The notes beneath the pieces were generated by a model, which was not told the origin of the DNA, searched no databases, and worked only from the letters and a program-made list of their open reading frames with translations. Made by a program: the position numbers and the translations under genes. Of a DNA stretch of 64,000 nt, positions 41,073-50,079 are shown piece after piece; positions within the stretch are counted from its first letter, which is position 1, and every line of letters begins with the position of its first letter. Where the stretch lies: assembly GCA_017531505.1 (NCBI GenBank), contig JAFXKX010000017.1:1-64000 (forward strand), given 5' to 3'. The stretch comes from Clostridia bacterium. Its GTDB lineage: Bacteria; Bacillota; Clostridia; Christensenellales; Christensenellaceae.

Positions 41073-43367
41073 TTATTCCACTCCTCTGTATAAATGTCCG
41101 TTGGTTCTGGAATCCAAAAAACCGTCCGGCAATTGTGCCCGACCGTTTTTGTACCAAGCCGTCCCATAAGTACGCACCACCTGATACACCTGATCTTCAC
41201 GCTCATCGGTAAACATCAGCCGTATTCCCTGCACGCCTGCCTTGCGGATGGGCTGCAATTCTTCTGCCGCCATGGGGACCGCATTATACACCTGCCCCAG
41301 ACACTCTCCTGCCCACAAAGCACCCATCGGGAATTTGTATCCCAGTTTATCCTGCAATGCGCCTTCCCCGCAATGCTGACATCCGCCGGCCTTGCGTACA
41401 GGGCAATGGCGAAGGTTCATCAGCGGCAATTTGCCGTATACCACCGCCTCCATCGGGAAGTCTTTCATCGCCGAAATTGCCTGAATATCGATCTCTGCAC
41501 TGACGGTAATGCCCGATGCACCCCAATCCAGCAGTTGTGCTGCCGTTGCCCGATTGGCGGCATTACACCAAAAATCCGCCTGCCAGGGGATGCCTGCCTC
41601 TGCAGCCGCCCGGGCTGCACCCGGATTGGGCGCGATCACACCTGCGATCTGTTCCCGATGATGGTCCATAAACTGCATCAGCCACGCCTGCGTTTTTTCT
41701 GCAAAGAAGGGCGGCAACACCAGCCACTTTTCTTTCGCAGGTATCGCACACATCATTTCCAGCTGTTCTGCATTTCGCGGTACCAGATACAACCGTTCTG
41801 CACCTGCTTTTGCCGCCGCAGCAGCCTGTACCGCGTCGCGTACCTGCGCTGCCATATAGTTTGCTCCCGGTACCACTTTGGATACTGCCGGCACATAAAC
41901 CGCCGTATCCGGCAATGCCAGACGCGCTGTCGGCGCTTGCAAAGCCTGTTCCAATCGGGTCAGCACTTCTCTTCTCAGTGCATTGATCTGTGATACCGGC
42001 AAGAAAGGCTGTCCGGTCAACCGGACATCGCACCGTTCTGCCACAAACATAGTACCGCCGGTTTTACAGAGTTTCTCCCGGATGCTTTGTGCATTGACCG
42101 GTTTTTGGGCCACCTGCGTGACCGGGCGGGCTGCCTCTGCGCTGAGATCACCCATCTGCGCACGCAGTACGGCTTCGCCGCCCTCCTGCGCCGTAAATGT
42201 CAGCGTGATCTTTTTCGCCGCACGGTCTGCTGCATATTCTTCTGCCCGTTCCAGTATAGTCGGAGAAGATTTCAGATATACGGCATCGCCTGCTTTGGCA
42301 TCTCTGGGCACGGGGATACGCCAGCCCCCCTGTTCTTTATCGGCATATGCCAAAGAAAAGCCTGTGCTTCCCACTTCAATGCTGTCGCCCTTTTGCAATA
42401 CGTCTTTGGTCTTGACCAAAGCTTTCCCGCCGCGAACATCTGCCAGTTTCCCGACATACACTCCGATATGCCCCGGCTTGCGGGGATATGTGATATCTCT
42501 GCCGCCGGTCAGATACCCCTGCGTAAATCCGCCGCGATTGAAGATAACTGCCAATTCCTTTTGCAGCACTTCGGTATCTGCCGCCAACCCCTGTTGGCAG
42601 GCATCGATCACTTTACGATAAGCCGCTACTGCCGAAGCCACATACGCCCGGCTCTTCATACGGCCTTCAATCTTGAGAGAACACACCCCCGCACGCATCA
42701 GGTCTCTTACCAGATCCAATGTGCACAGATCTTTGGTACTCAGATGATACGCCTTTTTGCCCAGCAGCGTGTACTCCTGCCGGCAAGGCTGTGCACAGCG
42801 CCCTCTGTTGCCGCTGCGCCCGCCAATGATGCCGGACATCAGGCACGCACCGGATATGCCCGAACACATGGCCCCATGGCCAAAGGCCTCTACCTCTACC
42901 CCTGTGGCTGCCATAGCGGTCATATCTTCCAGCGTGCATTCCCTTGCGGCTACCACTCTGCTGCAGCCCAATGCAGCCATTGCCCGCACGCCGGCAGCGT
43001 TTTGTATCCCCGCCTGTGTGCTGACATGAATAGGCAGATCCGGCATCAGCCGGCGCACTTCCCGGATATAGCCCAGATCCGCCGCAATAATAGCGTCCAC
43101 CCCGGCTTCATATAAAAATCCGGTGTAGTCGATGGCTGTCTCCAATTCGCGCTCATACAGCATCGTGTTGAGCGCTACATAGATCTTTTTGCCGCGCAAA
43201 TGGGCATAGGAAAGAATGTCCTGCATCTGCTCGTCTGAAAAATTCTTGGCATATGCACGGGCACTCCATCTGCCGCCTATGTAGCAGGCATCGGCCCCTG
43301 CGCCAAATGCCGCTTTTGCGATCTCTGCTTCCCCTGCCGGGGCCAGCAATTCCATCGTATACTCCAT
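41073..43367 (-). CDS. U32 family (DUF3656) RNA-hydroxylation-type protein (764 aa)
   Basis: The N-terminal half is a peptidase-U32 domain: ELLAPAGEAEIAKAAFGAGADACYIGG (start), VEAFGHGAMCSGISGACLMSG and GRCAQPCRQEYTLL, whose cysteines bind an iron-sulfur cluster in TrhP/RlhA relatives. The C-terminal half is the DUF3656-type extension. Long U32 proteins of this kind hydroxylate tRNA or rRNA, not proteins. Start ATG 43367 is chosen by AAGGAG and by the family N-terminus. It lies between zapA and mutS2, an order common in Clostridia. Confidence 0.9.
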   Translation of the reverse strand: MEYTMELLAPAGEAEIAKAAFGAGADACYIGGRWSARAYAKNFSDEQMQDILSYAHLRGKKIYVALNTMLYERELETAIDYTGFLYEAGVDAIIAADLGYIREVRRLMPDLPIHVSTQAGIQNAAGVRAMAALGCSRVVAARECTLEDMTAMAATGVEVEAFGHGAMCSGISGACLMSGIIGGRSGNRGRCAQPCRQEYTLLGKKAYHLSTKDLCTLDLVRDLMRAGVCSLKIEGRMKSRAYVASAVAAYRKVIDACQQGLAADTEVLQKELAVIFNRGGFTQGYLTGGRDITYPRKPGHIGVYVGKLADVRGGKALVKTKDVLQKGDSIEVGSTGFSLAYADKEQGGWRIPVPRDAKAGDAVYLKSSPTILERAEEYAADRAAKKITLTFTAQEGGEAVLRAQMGDLSAEAARPVTQVAQKPVNAQSIREKLCKTGGTMFVAERCDVRLTGQPFLPVSQINALRREVLTRLEQALQAPTARLALPDTAVYVPAVSKVVPGANYMAAQVRDAVQAAAAAKAGAERLYLVPRNAEQLEMMCAIPAKEKWLVLPPFFAEKTQAWLMQFMDHHREQIAGVIAPNPGAARAAAEAGIPWQADFWCNAANRATAAQLLDWGASGITVSAEIDIQAISAMKDFPMEAVVYGKLPLMNLRHCPVRKAGGCQHCGEGALQDKLGYKFPMGALWAGECLGQVYNAVPMAAEELQPIRKAGVQGIRLMFTDEREDQVYQVVRTYGTAWYKNGRAQLPDGFLDSRTNGHLYRGVE

Positions 43368-43383
43368 CGGTTTCTCCTTATAT

Positions 43384-43417
43384 ACAAAAATGCGCCCTTT
43401 GCAAGGCGCATCTTTTC
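43384..43417 (-). terminator. Hairpin between zapA and the U32 gene
   Basis: On the minus strand GATGCGCC/GGGCGCAT is followed by TTTTTG. It would partly terminate zapA transcripts before the U32 gene. Confidence 0.6.
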
Positions 43418-43425
43418 CCTGTGTA

Positions 43426-43803
43426 TTACGGCTTTCCGCCGTTTTTTTCTGCCTCCATGCTTTTGATGCGCTCCAGCGCACGTTTCAGCTTGGCATTCTG
43501 ACCGATCTCCGCCTTTTCTTCCAGAATCCGCAGTTCGATCTCGGTCTGGCGCAGTTTTTCTTTTACCTCGCGCAGTTCCTTGACTGCTTCTTCCAGCAGT
43601 GCACGTTTTTTGGTCAATTCGTCCAGTATCATCAGCGCAGTAAGCGCTGTAGCCGGGTTTGTAGGCAGGCCAATATACGCAGCGGAAGTCTCCTTGATGC
43701 GCTCGTTCAGTTCATAAGCCAACTGATGGATATACTCACCGCTGTCGTCAGAAACGATCTTGAAATCTCTGCCGCAGATATTTACCGTCGTCTTGTTTTC
43801 CAC
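43426..43803 (-). CDS. zapA: Cell division protein ZapA (125 aa)
   Basis: ZapA promotes bundling of FtsZ filaments at mid-cell. The N-terminal NKTTVNICGRDFKIVSDDSGEYIHQLAYELNERI in sequence order (residues 3-36) is the family head; a long coiled coil (KRALLEEAVKELREVKEKLRQ and on) follows. The GTG start at 43803 behind a G-rich ribosome site is chosen because the family N-terminus begins there. It precedes the U32 and mutS2 genes. Confidence 0.87.
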   Translation of the reverse strand: MENKTTVNICGRDFKIVSDDSGEYIHQLAYELNERIKETSAAYIGLPTNPATALTALMILDELTKKRALLEEAVKELREVKEKLRQTEIELRILEEKAEIGQNAKLKRALERIKSMEAEKNGGKP

Positions 43804-43884
43804 GTCTGCCCACCCCCTCTGTAAACTACTTCTATGATACCGCATTTTGCGGATTCTTGCAACCTTACAGACGAGCTCAAACCC

Positions 43885-44403
43885 TTATTTCAAATGGATT
43901 TTTTGTGCAGGTACATACTTTTTTACCAGCTGCATCAGCAGGGCACGCTGTGCCGCATCCACATCTGTTTTGCGCAGCGTCATCATCTGTATTTTATTGA
44001 TAAAGATGATATAGAACCGGCTGTTTTCATAAACGCCTTCCACATCACGCCAGTTGTATGCCAGCGGGTACTGCGCCGCAGGAGAACGGGCTATGATGCC
44101 CGTACGGTCTACGGTATAGGTAGCAGTCGTCCGCGCCTCCAGTTGCCCTTTTCTCAGCACATTGAAGATATTGAGTTCCATCATGCCTATGATCAGCACC
44201 GGGCAAGCCGCCAAAATGATTCCGATCAGATACGCATTGGTGCTGTGTCTGCCAAACAGGATGCACGCCGCACCGATCAGCAGCATCATGACGAGGACAG
44301 GCAGGATGACCGGCTTTTTACCAAACATATTCCAATAGGTCAATCGACGATAATCGCCGCGTTTGAGTCCGGACGTGACCACCACTTTTTCTTGTTCTGC
44401 CAT
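43885..44403 (-). CDS. YcxB-like membrane protein (172 aa)
   Basis: Two adjacent membrane helices (~31-50, VILPVLVMMLLIGAACILFG; ~57-77, AYLIGIILAACPVLIIGMME) are followed by a C-terminal domain with TATYTVDRTGIIARSP and YNWRDVEGVYENSRFYIIFINKIQMMTLRK. This matches the plan of YcxB-like (PH-like fold) proteins of unknown role. It begins 2 bases after the amidohydrolase gene, so the two form an operon. Confidence 0.75.
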   Translation of the reverse strand: MAEQEKVVVTSGLKRGDYRRLTYWNMFGKKPVILPVLVMMLLIGAACILFGRHSTNAYLIGIILAACPVLIIGMMELNIFNVLRKGQLEARTTATYTVDRTGIIARSPAAQYPLAYNWRDVEGVYENSRFYIIFINKIQMMTLRKTDVDAAQRALLMQLVKKYVPAQKIHLK

Positions 44404-44405
44404 AT

Positions 44406-45215
44406 TTATACTCCTGTTTCTTCCAATCCTAATAAACGGGCACCGTTACCCCACAATATCTGGCTGTGCAATGCCGCAGGCAATTCCGCCAAATACGCCA
44501 ATTCTTCCCCGTCATGCCAGGGATAGTCGCTGCCGTACAGGATCTTGTCGTGAGGGTGCTTTGCCAGCATACGCGCCAATACGTCCCCATGCAGCCGTGC
44601 CTCGGTCATTGCAATATCAATATATACATCTCTTCCCCAGATCAGGGCTTCTGCCTGATCCCATTCATCCATACCGCCCATATGCGCCAGAACCGCTTTC
44701 AGTGAAGGGAACGCATCCAGCATCTGTGCTGCCATCCACGGAGAGGCATGAGCGATGCCCTTATCTGCCGGATCCGCCCCGCAATGGATACAGACCACCA
44801 TATCCCATTTGGCCAACTGTTCCCACATCGTCATCGCACGGGGTTCATTGATAAAAAAGCCCTGCGACACCGGCTGCAGCTTCACACCCCGGATGCCATG
44901 ATCCTGCAGACGCTGCAGTTCATCGTGCATCTGCTGCAAAGACTGATCGGGATGCAGTGTCCCAAAAGGGATGATTCCCTGTCTGTCCCGCACAGAGATC
45001 GCGAAATCATTCATTCGTGTCACACTGTTTACCGTTGCCGCAATATTCAGTTGTACACAATGGGTGATCCCCCGTGCAGCATTACGCTGCTGCAGCATAG
45101 TGACCGTACCATCTCCATATCGCTTTGCACCGGATGTGACCGCCTGCATACGAGCCGTCAGGCGATCGGCAATTTTATCCGGATATGCGTGCGTATGAAA
45201 ATCCAGTATATTCAT
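44406..45215 (-). CDS. Amidohydrolase 2 family protein (269 aa)
   Basis: The N-terminal MNILDFHTHAYPDKIA carries the HxH metal motif of amidohydrolases. GVKLQPVSQGFFINEP, MVVCIHCGADP (metal His), KAVLAHMGGMDEW and ILYGSDYPWHDGEE (active-site Asp) follow in order, like the ACMSD/amidohydrolase_2 branch. It hydrolyses or decarboxylates an unknown small molecule. It is downstream of the split transketolase genes and could act in the same pathway. Confidence 0.85.
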   Translation of the reverse strand: MNILDFHTHAYPDKIADRLTARMQAVTSGAKRYGDGTVTMLQQRNAARGITHCVQLNIAATVNSVTRMNDFAISVRDRQGIIPFGTLHPDQSLQQMHDELQRLQDHGIRGVKLQPVSQGFFINEPRAMTMWEQLAKWDMVVCIHCGADPADKGIAHASPWMAAQMLDAFPSLKAVLAHMGGMDEWDQAEALIWGRDVYIDIAMTEARLHGDVLARMLAKHPHDKILYGSDYPWHDGEELAYLAELPAALHSQILWGNGARLLGLEETGV

Positions 45216-45227
45216 AGTTTTCCTGCT

Positions 45228-46163
45228 TCAGTTTTTGATTTCTTTTGCCTGTAGCGCAGCCTGTACAATATGTTGTGCTGTCATACCCATCGTCTCTTTC
45301 AGATACGGCAATCTGCCCACCTCACCAAAACGATCGCGGATACCAATGGGCAATATCCTTGCCGGGCTGTACTGTGCCGCTGCCTCACATACCGCGGAAT
45401 ACAATCCGCCCAGTATATTGGCATTCTCACACGTTACGACCGCACCTGTTTTACGGATAGAAGCACAGACCGTCTCTGTATCCAACGGTTTTACCGTATG
45501 GACATCGATCACTTCCGCCTCGATTCCCTGCGCTGCCAGCAATTCTGCGGCTTCCAGCGCTTCCGCCACCATAATGCCGTTGGCTACAATGGTCACATCC
45601 TTGCCCGGGCGCAGTATCTGCGCCTTCCACAGATCAAATTTCATGGAAGCATCCCATACCGTCGGCACCTGCCGTCTTGCCAGGCGTATATACATCGGCC
45701 CTTCATATGCCAAAATCTGCGGCATTGCCATCTGCAGCTGTACCGCATCTGTCGCTTCATAAATCGTCATCTCGGGAATGCCGCGCATCATGCTGACATC
45801 TGCCACGCCCATGTGCGTACCGCCATTGATCTCTGCCGTAATGCCAGGATCTGTTCCTACGATCTTTACATTTCTGCCGGCATACCCCACCGACAGCAAT
45901 ATCTGATCTGCCATACGGCTGACAAAGCAACAGAATGTGCCGATCCACGGGCGGAATCCATAGGAGGTCATTCCCGCCGCAATGCTGGCCATATTCTGTT
46001 CGGCAATACCTACATCCAGTGCCCTGCCCGGGAACTTCTCGCGCAGTGAAAAGGTGGCGTTCGCCTTTGCCAGATCGGCATCGATCGTAATGATCCGCAG
46101 ATCTTCCTCCATTGCCTGTTCCAGCAACCGGGCAAATACCTGTCTCATTTCCTGATCTGCCAT
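45228..46163 (-). CDS. Transketolase, C-terminal subunit (311 aa)
   Basis: It carries the pyrimidine-binding and C-terminal domains of a split transketolase. ALDVGIAEQNMASIAAGM contains the catalytic Glu that activates thiamine diphosphate, and EAEVIDVHTVKPLD begins the C-terminal domain. ATG 46163 (MADQEMRQVF) is preferred because GAGGTG precedes it by 6 bases; an in-frame GTG 9 bases upstream overlaps the previous stop. With the N-terminal subunit it transfers two-carbon units between sugar phosphates, or acts on a specialised substrate. Confidence 0.9.
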   Translation of the reverse strand: MADQEMRQVFARLLEQAMEEDLRIITIDADLAKANATFSLREKFPGRALDVGIAEQNMASIAAGMTSYGFRPWIGTFCCFVSRMADQILLSVGYAGRNVKIVGTDPGITAEINGGTHMGVADVSMMRGIPEMTIYEATDAVQLQMAMPQILAYEGPMYIRLARRQVPTVWDASMKFDLWKAQILRPGKDVTIVANGIMVAEALEAAELLAAQGIEAEVIDVHTVKPLDTETVCASIRKTGAVVTCENANILGGLYSAVCEAAAQYSPARILPIGIRDRFGEVGRLPYLKETMGMTAQHIVQAALQAKEIKN

Positions 46164-46168
46164 CGCAC

Positions 46169-46990
46169 TCACCTCAATTCCTTCTTTGCCATGCGGAGAT
46201 CTCCGCTGTCAATACGCATGGAATGGTTCGCTGCCATCTTCTTCTCTATGAATGAGACGCCTTTTCCCTTTTTCGTATGCAATATGATCGCTGTCGGGCG
46301 TTCTGTGTTTGCCTTTGCCGCATCAATGGCATCGGATATTTCAGCCGGGTCGTGCCCGTCCACCTCGATCACCGCAAATCCAAATGCGCTGAATTTTTCT
46401 GCAAAAGGCGCCGGGTCACATACATCTGCCACCTGGCCGGAGATCTGCATACGGTTATAATCTACCAGCACCGTCAGATTGGTCAATTTGCTGTGTGCGG
46501 CATACATCAGTGCTTCCCACACCTGACCTTCCTGACATTCCCCGTCACCCACAATGGTGTATATACGGCTATCCGATCCTGTTAACCTTGCCGCCAAAGC
46601 CATGCCCACTGCGCAGGATATCCCCTGCCCCAGCGAGCCTGTGCTCATATCGATGCCGGGCAGCAGCCGCATATCCCCATGACCGGGCAGTTTTGTACCG
46701 GGCGCATTGAGCGTATCCAGCCAATCCTCGGGGAAATAGCCCCGCCGCGCCATAGCCGCATACAAAGCCGGACCTGCATGCCCTTTTGACAACACCAGTC
46801 TGTCACGTTCTGCCCACAAAGGCTCCTCCGGGCGGATACGCATCTGATGAAAATACAGTACCGCCAACGCATCTGCAACAGACAAACTACCGCCCACATG
46901 GCCCGATCCCACATTACTGATGGCACGCAAAGCGCCCCACCGGATGGCCCGGGCGGTCTCCTGTAATTCTATTTTTTTCGTTGCTTCCAT
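46169..46990 (-). CDS. Transketolase, N-terminal subunit (273 aa)
   Basis: The thiamine-diphosphate half of a split transketolase. ISNVGSGHVGGSLSVADALAVLYF, LSKGHAGPALYAAM, MSTGSLGQGISCAVGMAL and the cofactor motif VGDGECQEGQVWEALMYAAHSKLTNLTVLVDYN (GDG then N, ~150-182) are all present. The start at 46990 follows GAGAGGTG. It lies 5 bases upstream of the partner subunit. Confidence 0.92.
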   Translation of the reverse strand: MEATKKIELQETARAIRWGALRAISNVGSGHVGGSLSVADALAVLYFHQMRIRPEEPLWAERDRLVLSKGHAGPALYAAMARRGYFPEDWLDTLNAPGTKLPGHGDMRLLPGIDMSTGSLGQGISCAVGMALAARLTGSDSRIYTIVGDGECQEGQVWEALMYAAHSKLTNLTVLVDYNRMQISGQVADVCDPAPFAEKFSAFGFAVIEVDGHDPAEISDAIDAAKANTERPTAIILHTKKGKGVSFIEKKMAANHSMRIDSGDLRMAKKELR

Positions 46991-47165
46991 GTTACACCTC
47001 TCAATAACAAATTTGTTGATTGCGAGCTTAAAAACGGATGAGGCTTTCGAGGCCGCAAAAGCAGGATGCACCGGAGCAACTGATTCGCGCAATCCCGCCA
47101 CACAATACTATACCACGAAGCGCACCCCTCTAACAAGAAAAGTGCGCTTCATCTTCATGCTTTCT
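46991..47165. other. 175-base gene-free leader with two inverted repeats
   Basis: On the minus strand GATTGCG (about 47097-47091) can pair with CGCAATC (about 47030-47024), closing a ~70-base structure upstream of the transketolase start. AACAAATTTGTT is a short palindrome nearer the gene. GAAGCGCAC/GTGCGCTTC forms a hairpin at 47117-47152 without a clear U run. No known riboswitch class is recognised; the region may be a leader RNA or a repeat element. Confidence 0.35.
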
Positions 47166-48704
47166 TTACTTTTTTCGTCTTTTATCTGCCATACCCAGCA
47201 TCTTGCCCAGCAGCAGCCTTCCCTCCGCGGTACGGCCAAAACACAGCAGGAACAACAGGTTGGGGATGACGGCACTGCAGGCCATCTGCCATACAAATCC
47301 GCCGATGCCTTCCCAAGGCGGCAGATTTGCCAGATACCATGTCAGTATACAGGACAACACCGTACACACCGTATAGGCTGCATACCGTAAAAAATACCCC
47401 GCCGCATCATGGCTGCCAAATCCTTTGCGATGCAGCTGCAGCGGCGTTATCCACACAGAAGTGCATACCGACGCCAGTACCGATGCCCACAATACACTTG
47501 CCACGCCCATATCCGCCATCTGCAGAAGCCCTGTAAACAACAACAGCAGCACCGTTTCGATCAGCGGTACATACCGGTCGCATATAAACAAACCAAAGGC
47601 ATCGCGATAGATCTCCGGGGCTTTTTTGCAGCCATTGACATAGAATCTGACGGTGATCGCCGCCACCGTTGCCATAGGGAACAGAGAATCTTTCCCCAGC
47701 CACAGCGTAATAAAGGGATTGAACAATGTAAACAGACATACCGCCGACATACCGTACAGCCATGCTCCCGCCAGTTGGATCGCGCCGAAAACGTGTTTGC
47801 TGCGCTCCACATCTTTCCGGGCGCCCAATTCTCCCACGCCTGCCGCAACGCTCTCCATCAGCAGCTTGTATACGCTGTTGAGGGCATAGAGAATATATTT
47901 GTAGTTGGAATAGATGCCCGCCTGCAGCATTCCGCCGATACCGGTGACCAGCAGCACATCCGACTGTAGCAGCAATGTGTTTCCCACATGATGCAGTGCC
48001 ATCGAACGCAGATACGGCCGCACGGTCCGATGGGTACGCTGCAATTTTTTACCCGTACCTGCAAATACATTTCCGAAATTACGGGAAATATATCTGCTCT
48101 CGATACAAAACTCCAGCGCCAGCCCCAACCCCTGCAGCATCAGGCACAACAGATAACTGCGGGTCAGCAATACCGTAACGATCTGCAGTCCGTCCATCAA
48201 TGTACCCGAAAGATAATGCGCCAATGTAAATACATATTGCCGCTGATTTGCCCGCACAAAGGTGCGCAGGTAGCGGAAGGTATTTTCTATGACCGTATTG
48301 ATCAGTATACATAAATAAATACTGCGGATATCCGGCAGATCCGGCAAATTGGGTACCAGTTGTGACAATACCGGCAGTACCGACAGCCCCAGTGCCAAGG
48401 TCGCTGCCCCGATACCGAAAGACACTTTACGGTAATACCGCATAATACGGCACAAGGCTTCACGGTCATTCTGCGCAATGGGTTTATACAGCAGGTAGGC
48501 CATAGTCGTCTCGTACCCCAGTTCCACCAGCGCGATCACCGCCAGCAGCGTGGTAAACAGTCCGTCCACCCCCGCATAGGTGTTGCCCAGTGTCCGCACA
48601 AATACCATGCGGAAAAAGAAAGCCACGGCAAACTTGAGAAAGTACGCCACCATCGCCCATTTGACATTTCGTATGGAGTTTTTCGTACGGCTTCCCCGTT
48701 CCAT
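47166..48704 (-). CDS. Polysaccharide flippase-like membrane protein (512 aa)
   Basis: A MATE/Wzx-like (MurJ-oligosaccharide-lipid superfamily) exporter with ~12-14 helices. The N-terminal NVKWAMVAYFLKFAVAFFFRMVFVRTLG and the block ELGYETTMAYLLYKPIAQNDREAL are typical of Firmicutes lipopolysaccharide/teichoic-type flippases. It should move lipid-linked sugar across the membrane. It is 15 bases after the AraM-like gene on the same strand, suggesting a shared envelope-polymer role. No glycosyltransferase is seen next to it. Confidence 0.85.
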   Translation of the reverse strand: MERGSRTKNSIRNVKWAMVAYFLKFAVAFFFRMVFVRTLGNTYAGVDGLFTTLLAVIALVELGYETTMAYLLYKPIAQNDREALCRIMRYYRKVSFGIGAATLALGLSVLPVLSQLVPNLPDLPDIRSIYLCILINTVIENTFRYLRTFVRANQRQYVFTLAHYLSGTLMDGLQIVTVLLTRSYLLCLMLQGLGLALEFCIESRYISRNFGNVFAGTGKKLQRTHRTVRPYLRSMALHHVGNTLLLQSDVLLVTGIGGMLQAGIYSNYKYILYALNSVYKLLMESVAAGVGELGARKDVERSKHVFGAIQLAGAWLYGMSAVCLFTLFNPFITLWLGKDSLFPMATVAAITVRFYVNGCKKAPEIYRDAFGLFICDRYVPLIETVLLLLFTGLLQMADMGVASVLWASVLASVCTSVWITPLQLHRKGFGSHDAAGYFLRYAAYTVCTVLSCILTWYLANLPPWEGIGGFVWQMACSAVIPNLLFLLCFGRTAEGRLLLGKMLGMADKRRKK

Positions 48705-48719
48705 GGCTTTTATCCTCTG

Positions 48720-50069
48720 TTATTCAAATAGTTTCTCTGCGAATTCGTCCAGAATCCCCAGATCCCACAGCAATCTGCTGCCGATGTATTTATCGCGGAT
48801 ATCTTTTGTGGATACAAAGGTCTCCTTTGCGGTGGCCATATCCACGCCGATTTCCTTGGGCTTTGTTTTTGCGCCCAGTTTTTGCAGCATATCCACTACG
48901 GTATCGTAAGACGGCAATTCCTCACGGATGATCTCACAAATGGCATCCCACTTATGCAGGATCACTTCCAGACGCACCGCGTGCTTTTGCTTATCAAATT
49001 TGCCTTCACGGCGCTCCAGCGCGATGATACCGTCTGCGCTGCCGCCAAGGAACGTGCGCATATGTGCTTCCCATGCCTCAATATCAAATGCTGCTGCGGC
49101 ATCCAGCGCCTTTTGGCGATCCGGCTGTACTTTGAGCAGTTCCTCGTACACACGCAGCGCCTGCACTGTACCGATGCCTACCTGCACACCGTGCAGATGC
49201 TCTTCCCAGCCAAACTCCAGCGCACGCATATCCCACAAATGGGAAAAATAATGCTCCATGCCCGATGCCGGACGGGTAACCCCTGCAAAAGCCATGGCCA
49301 GACCAGACAATACCAAACCTTCCATCACGCTGGCAATGGCATCCGGATCCCGTTCTGCCATCCCCTGCACATTATCCGCACACTTTTTGAGGGAGTTGCG
49401 CACCAACTGTGCCACATGGGGGCAGAAGTATTCATCGTTGATCTCATGAGAGATGCGCCACTCACAGATGCTGATGTATTTTGCCAATATATCGCCCAAT
49501 CCCGCACCGATCATTTCCATGGGTGCCGCCGCCAGAATATCGGTATCGCCGATGATCGCCTTGGCATTGGCGCTGGGCAAAGAGATCTTGAGTCCATCAG
49601 AAACCATCGAAGAGGTATCCGACGCAAAACCGTCCATAGACGGCGCCGTACCCACAATGATATACGGTCTGCCGGTCAACCCCGCCATGATCTTGCAGAT
49701 ATCGTTCACCGTACCGGTACCTACGCCGACGATCAGATCGCAGGCATGCGTAAAATGCATGGCAGCCTGTCCTACCGGTGCAGCATCCGCATATACGCGC
49801 TTCTGCGGGAAGCAGTATACTTCACAAGGGATCCCTGCCTGCTCCAGCAGCGCTGCCGCCTGCTCTCCGGCTGCACGCCATGTATTGCCATCGGCATACA
49901 GCTGCACATGGGTACCGCCCAACTGACGTACCCGCTCGGGCAGTTTGCTGATCACACCGCGGCCGATATCGATATATTTCAGATCGGTCTTATGTACTTT
50001 GCCGCATTCACAGGCAAAGCCTTCTTCACACAACAATTCCTGCAGAGAAAGCGTCTCGATCGCTGTCAT
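48720..50069 (-). CDS. sn-Glycerol-1-phosphate dehydrogenase, AraM/EgsA type (449 aa)
   Basis: It reduces dihydroxyacetone phosphate to sn-glycerol 1-phosphate, the stereoisomer used in archaeal lipids and some bacterial polymers. GVGTGTVNDICKIMA binds NAD, and IVGTAPSMDGFASDTSSM and the metal-site blocks (His in FGWEEHLHGVQVGIGT) match the AraM family. An N-terminal cysteine pair in FACECGKVH is an added feature. AAGGAGG precedes ATG 50069. The order aminotransferase, araM-like, flippase suggests one operon. Confidence 0.87.
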   Translation of the reverse strand: MTAIETLSLQELLCEEGFACECGKVHKTDLKYIDIGRGVISKLPERVRQLGGTHVQLYADGNTWRAAGEQAAALLEQAGIPCEVYCFPQKRVYADAAPVGQAAMHFTHACDLIVGVGTGTVNDICKIMAGLTGRPYIIVGTAPSMDGFASDTSSMVSDGLKISLPSANAKAIIGDTDILAAAPMEMIGAGLGDILAKYISICEWRISHEINDEYFCPHVAQLVRNSLKKCADNVQGMAERDPDAIASVMEGLVLSGLAMAFAGVTRPASGMEHYFSHLWDMRALEFGWEEHLHGVQVGIGTVQALRVYEELLKVQPDRQKALDAAAAFDIEAWEAHMRTFLGGSADGIIALERREGKFDKQKHAVRLEVILHKWDAICEIIREELPSYDTVVDMLQKLGAKTKPKEIGVDMATAKETFVSTKDIRDKYIGSRLLWDLGILDEFAEKLFE

Positions 50070-50079
50070 CGCGTCCTCC

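Noticed and set aside
41073..43367. Secreted collagenase (U32 peptidase annotation)
   Set aside because: No signal peptide, and the long two-domain form with the Cys cluster fits RNA-hydroxylation proteins.
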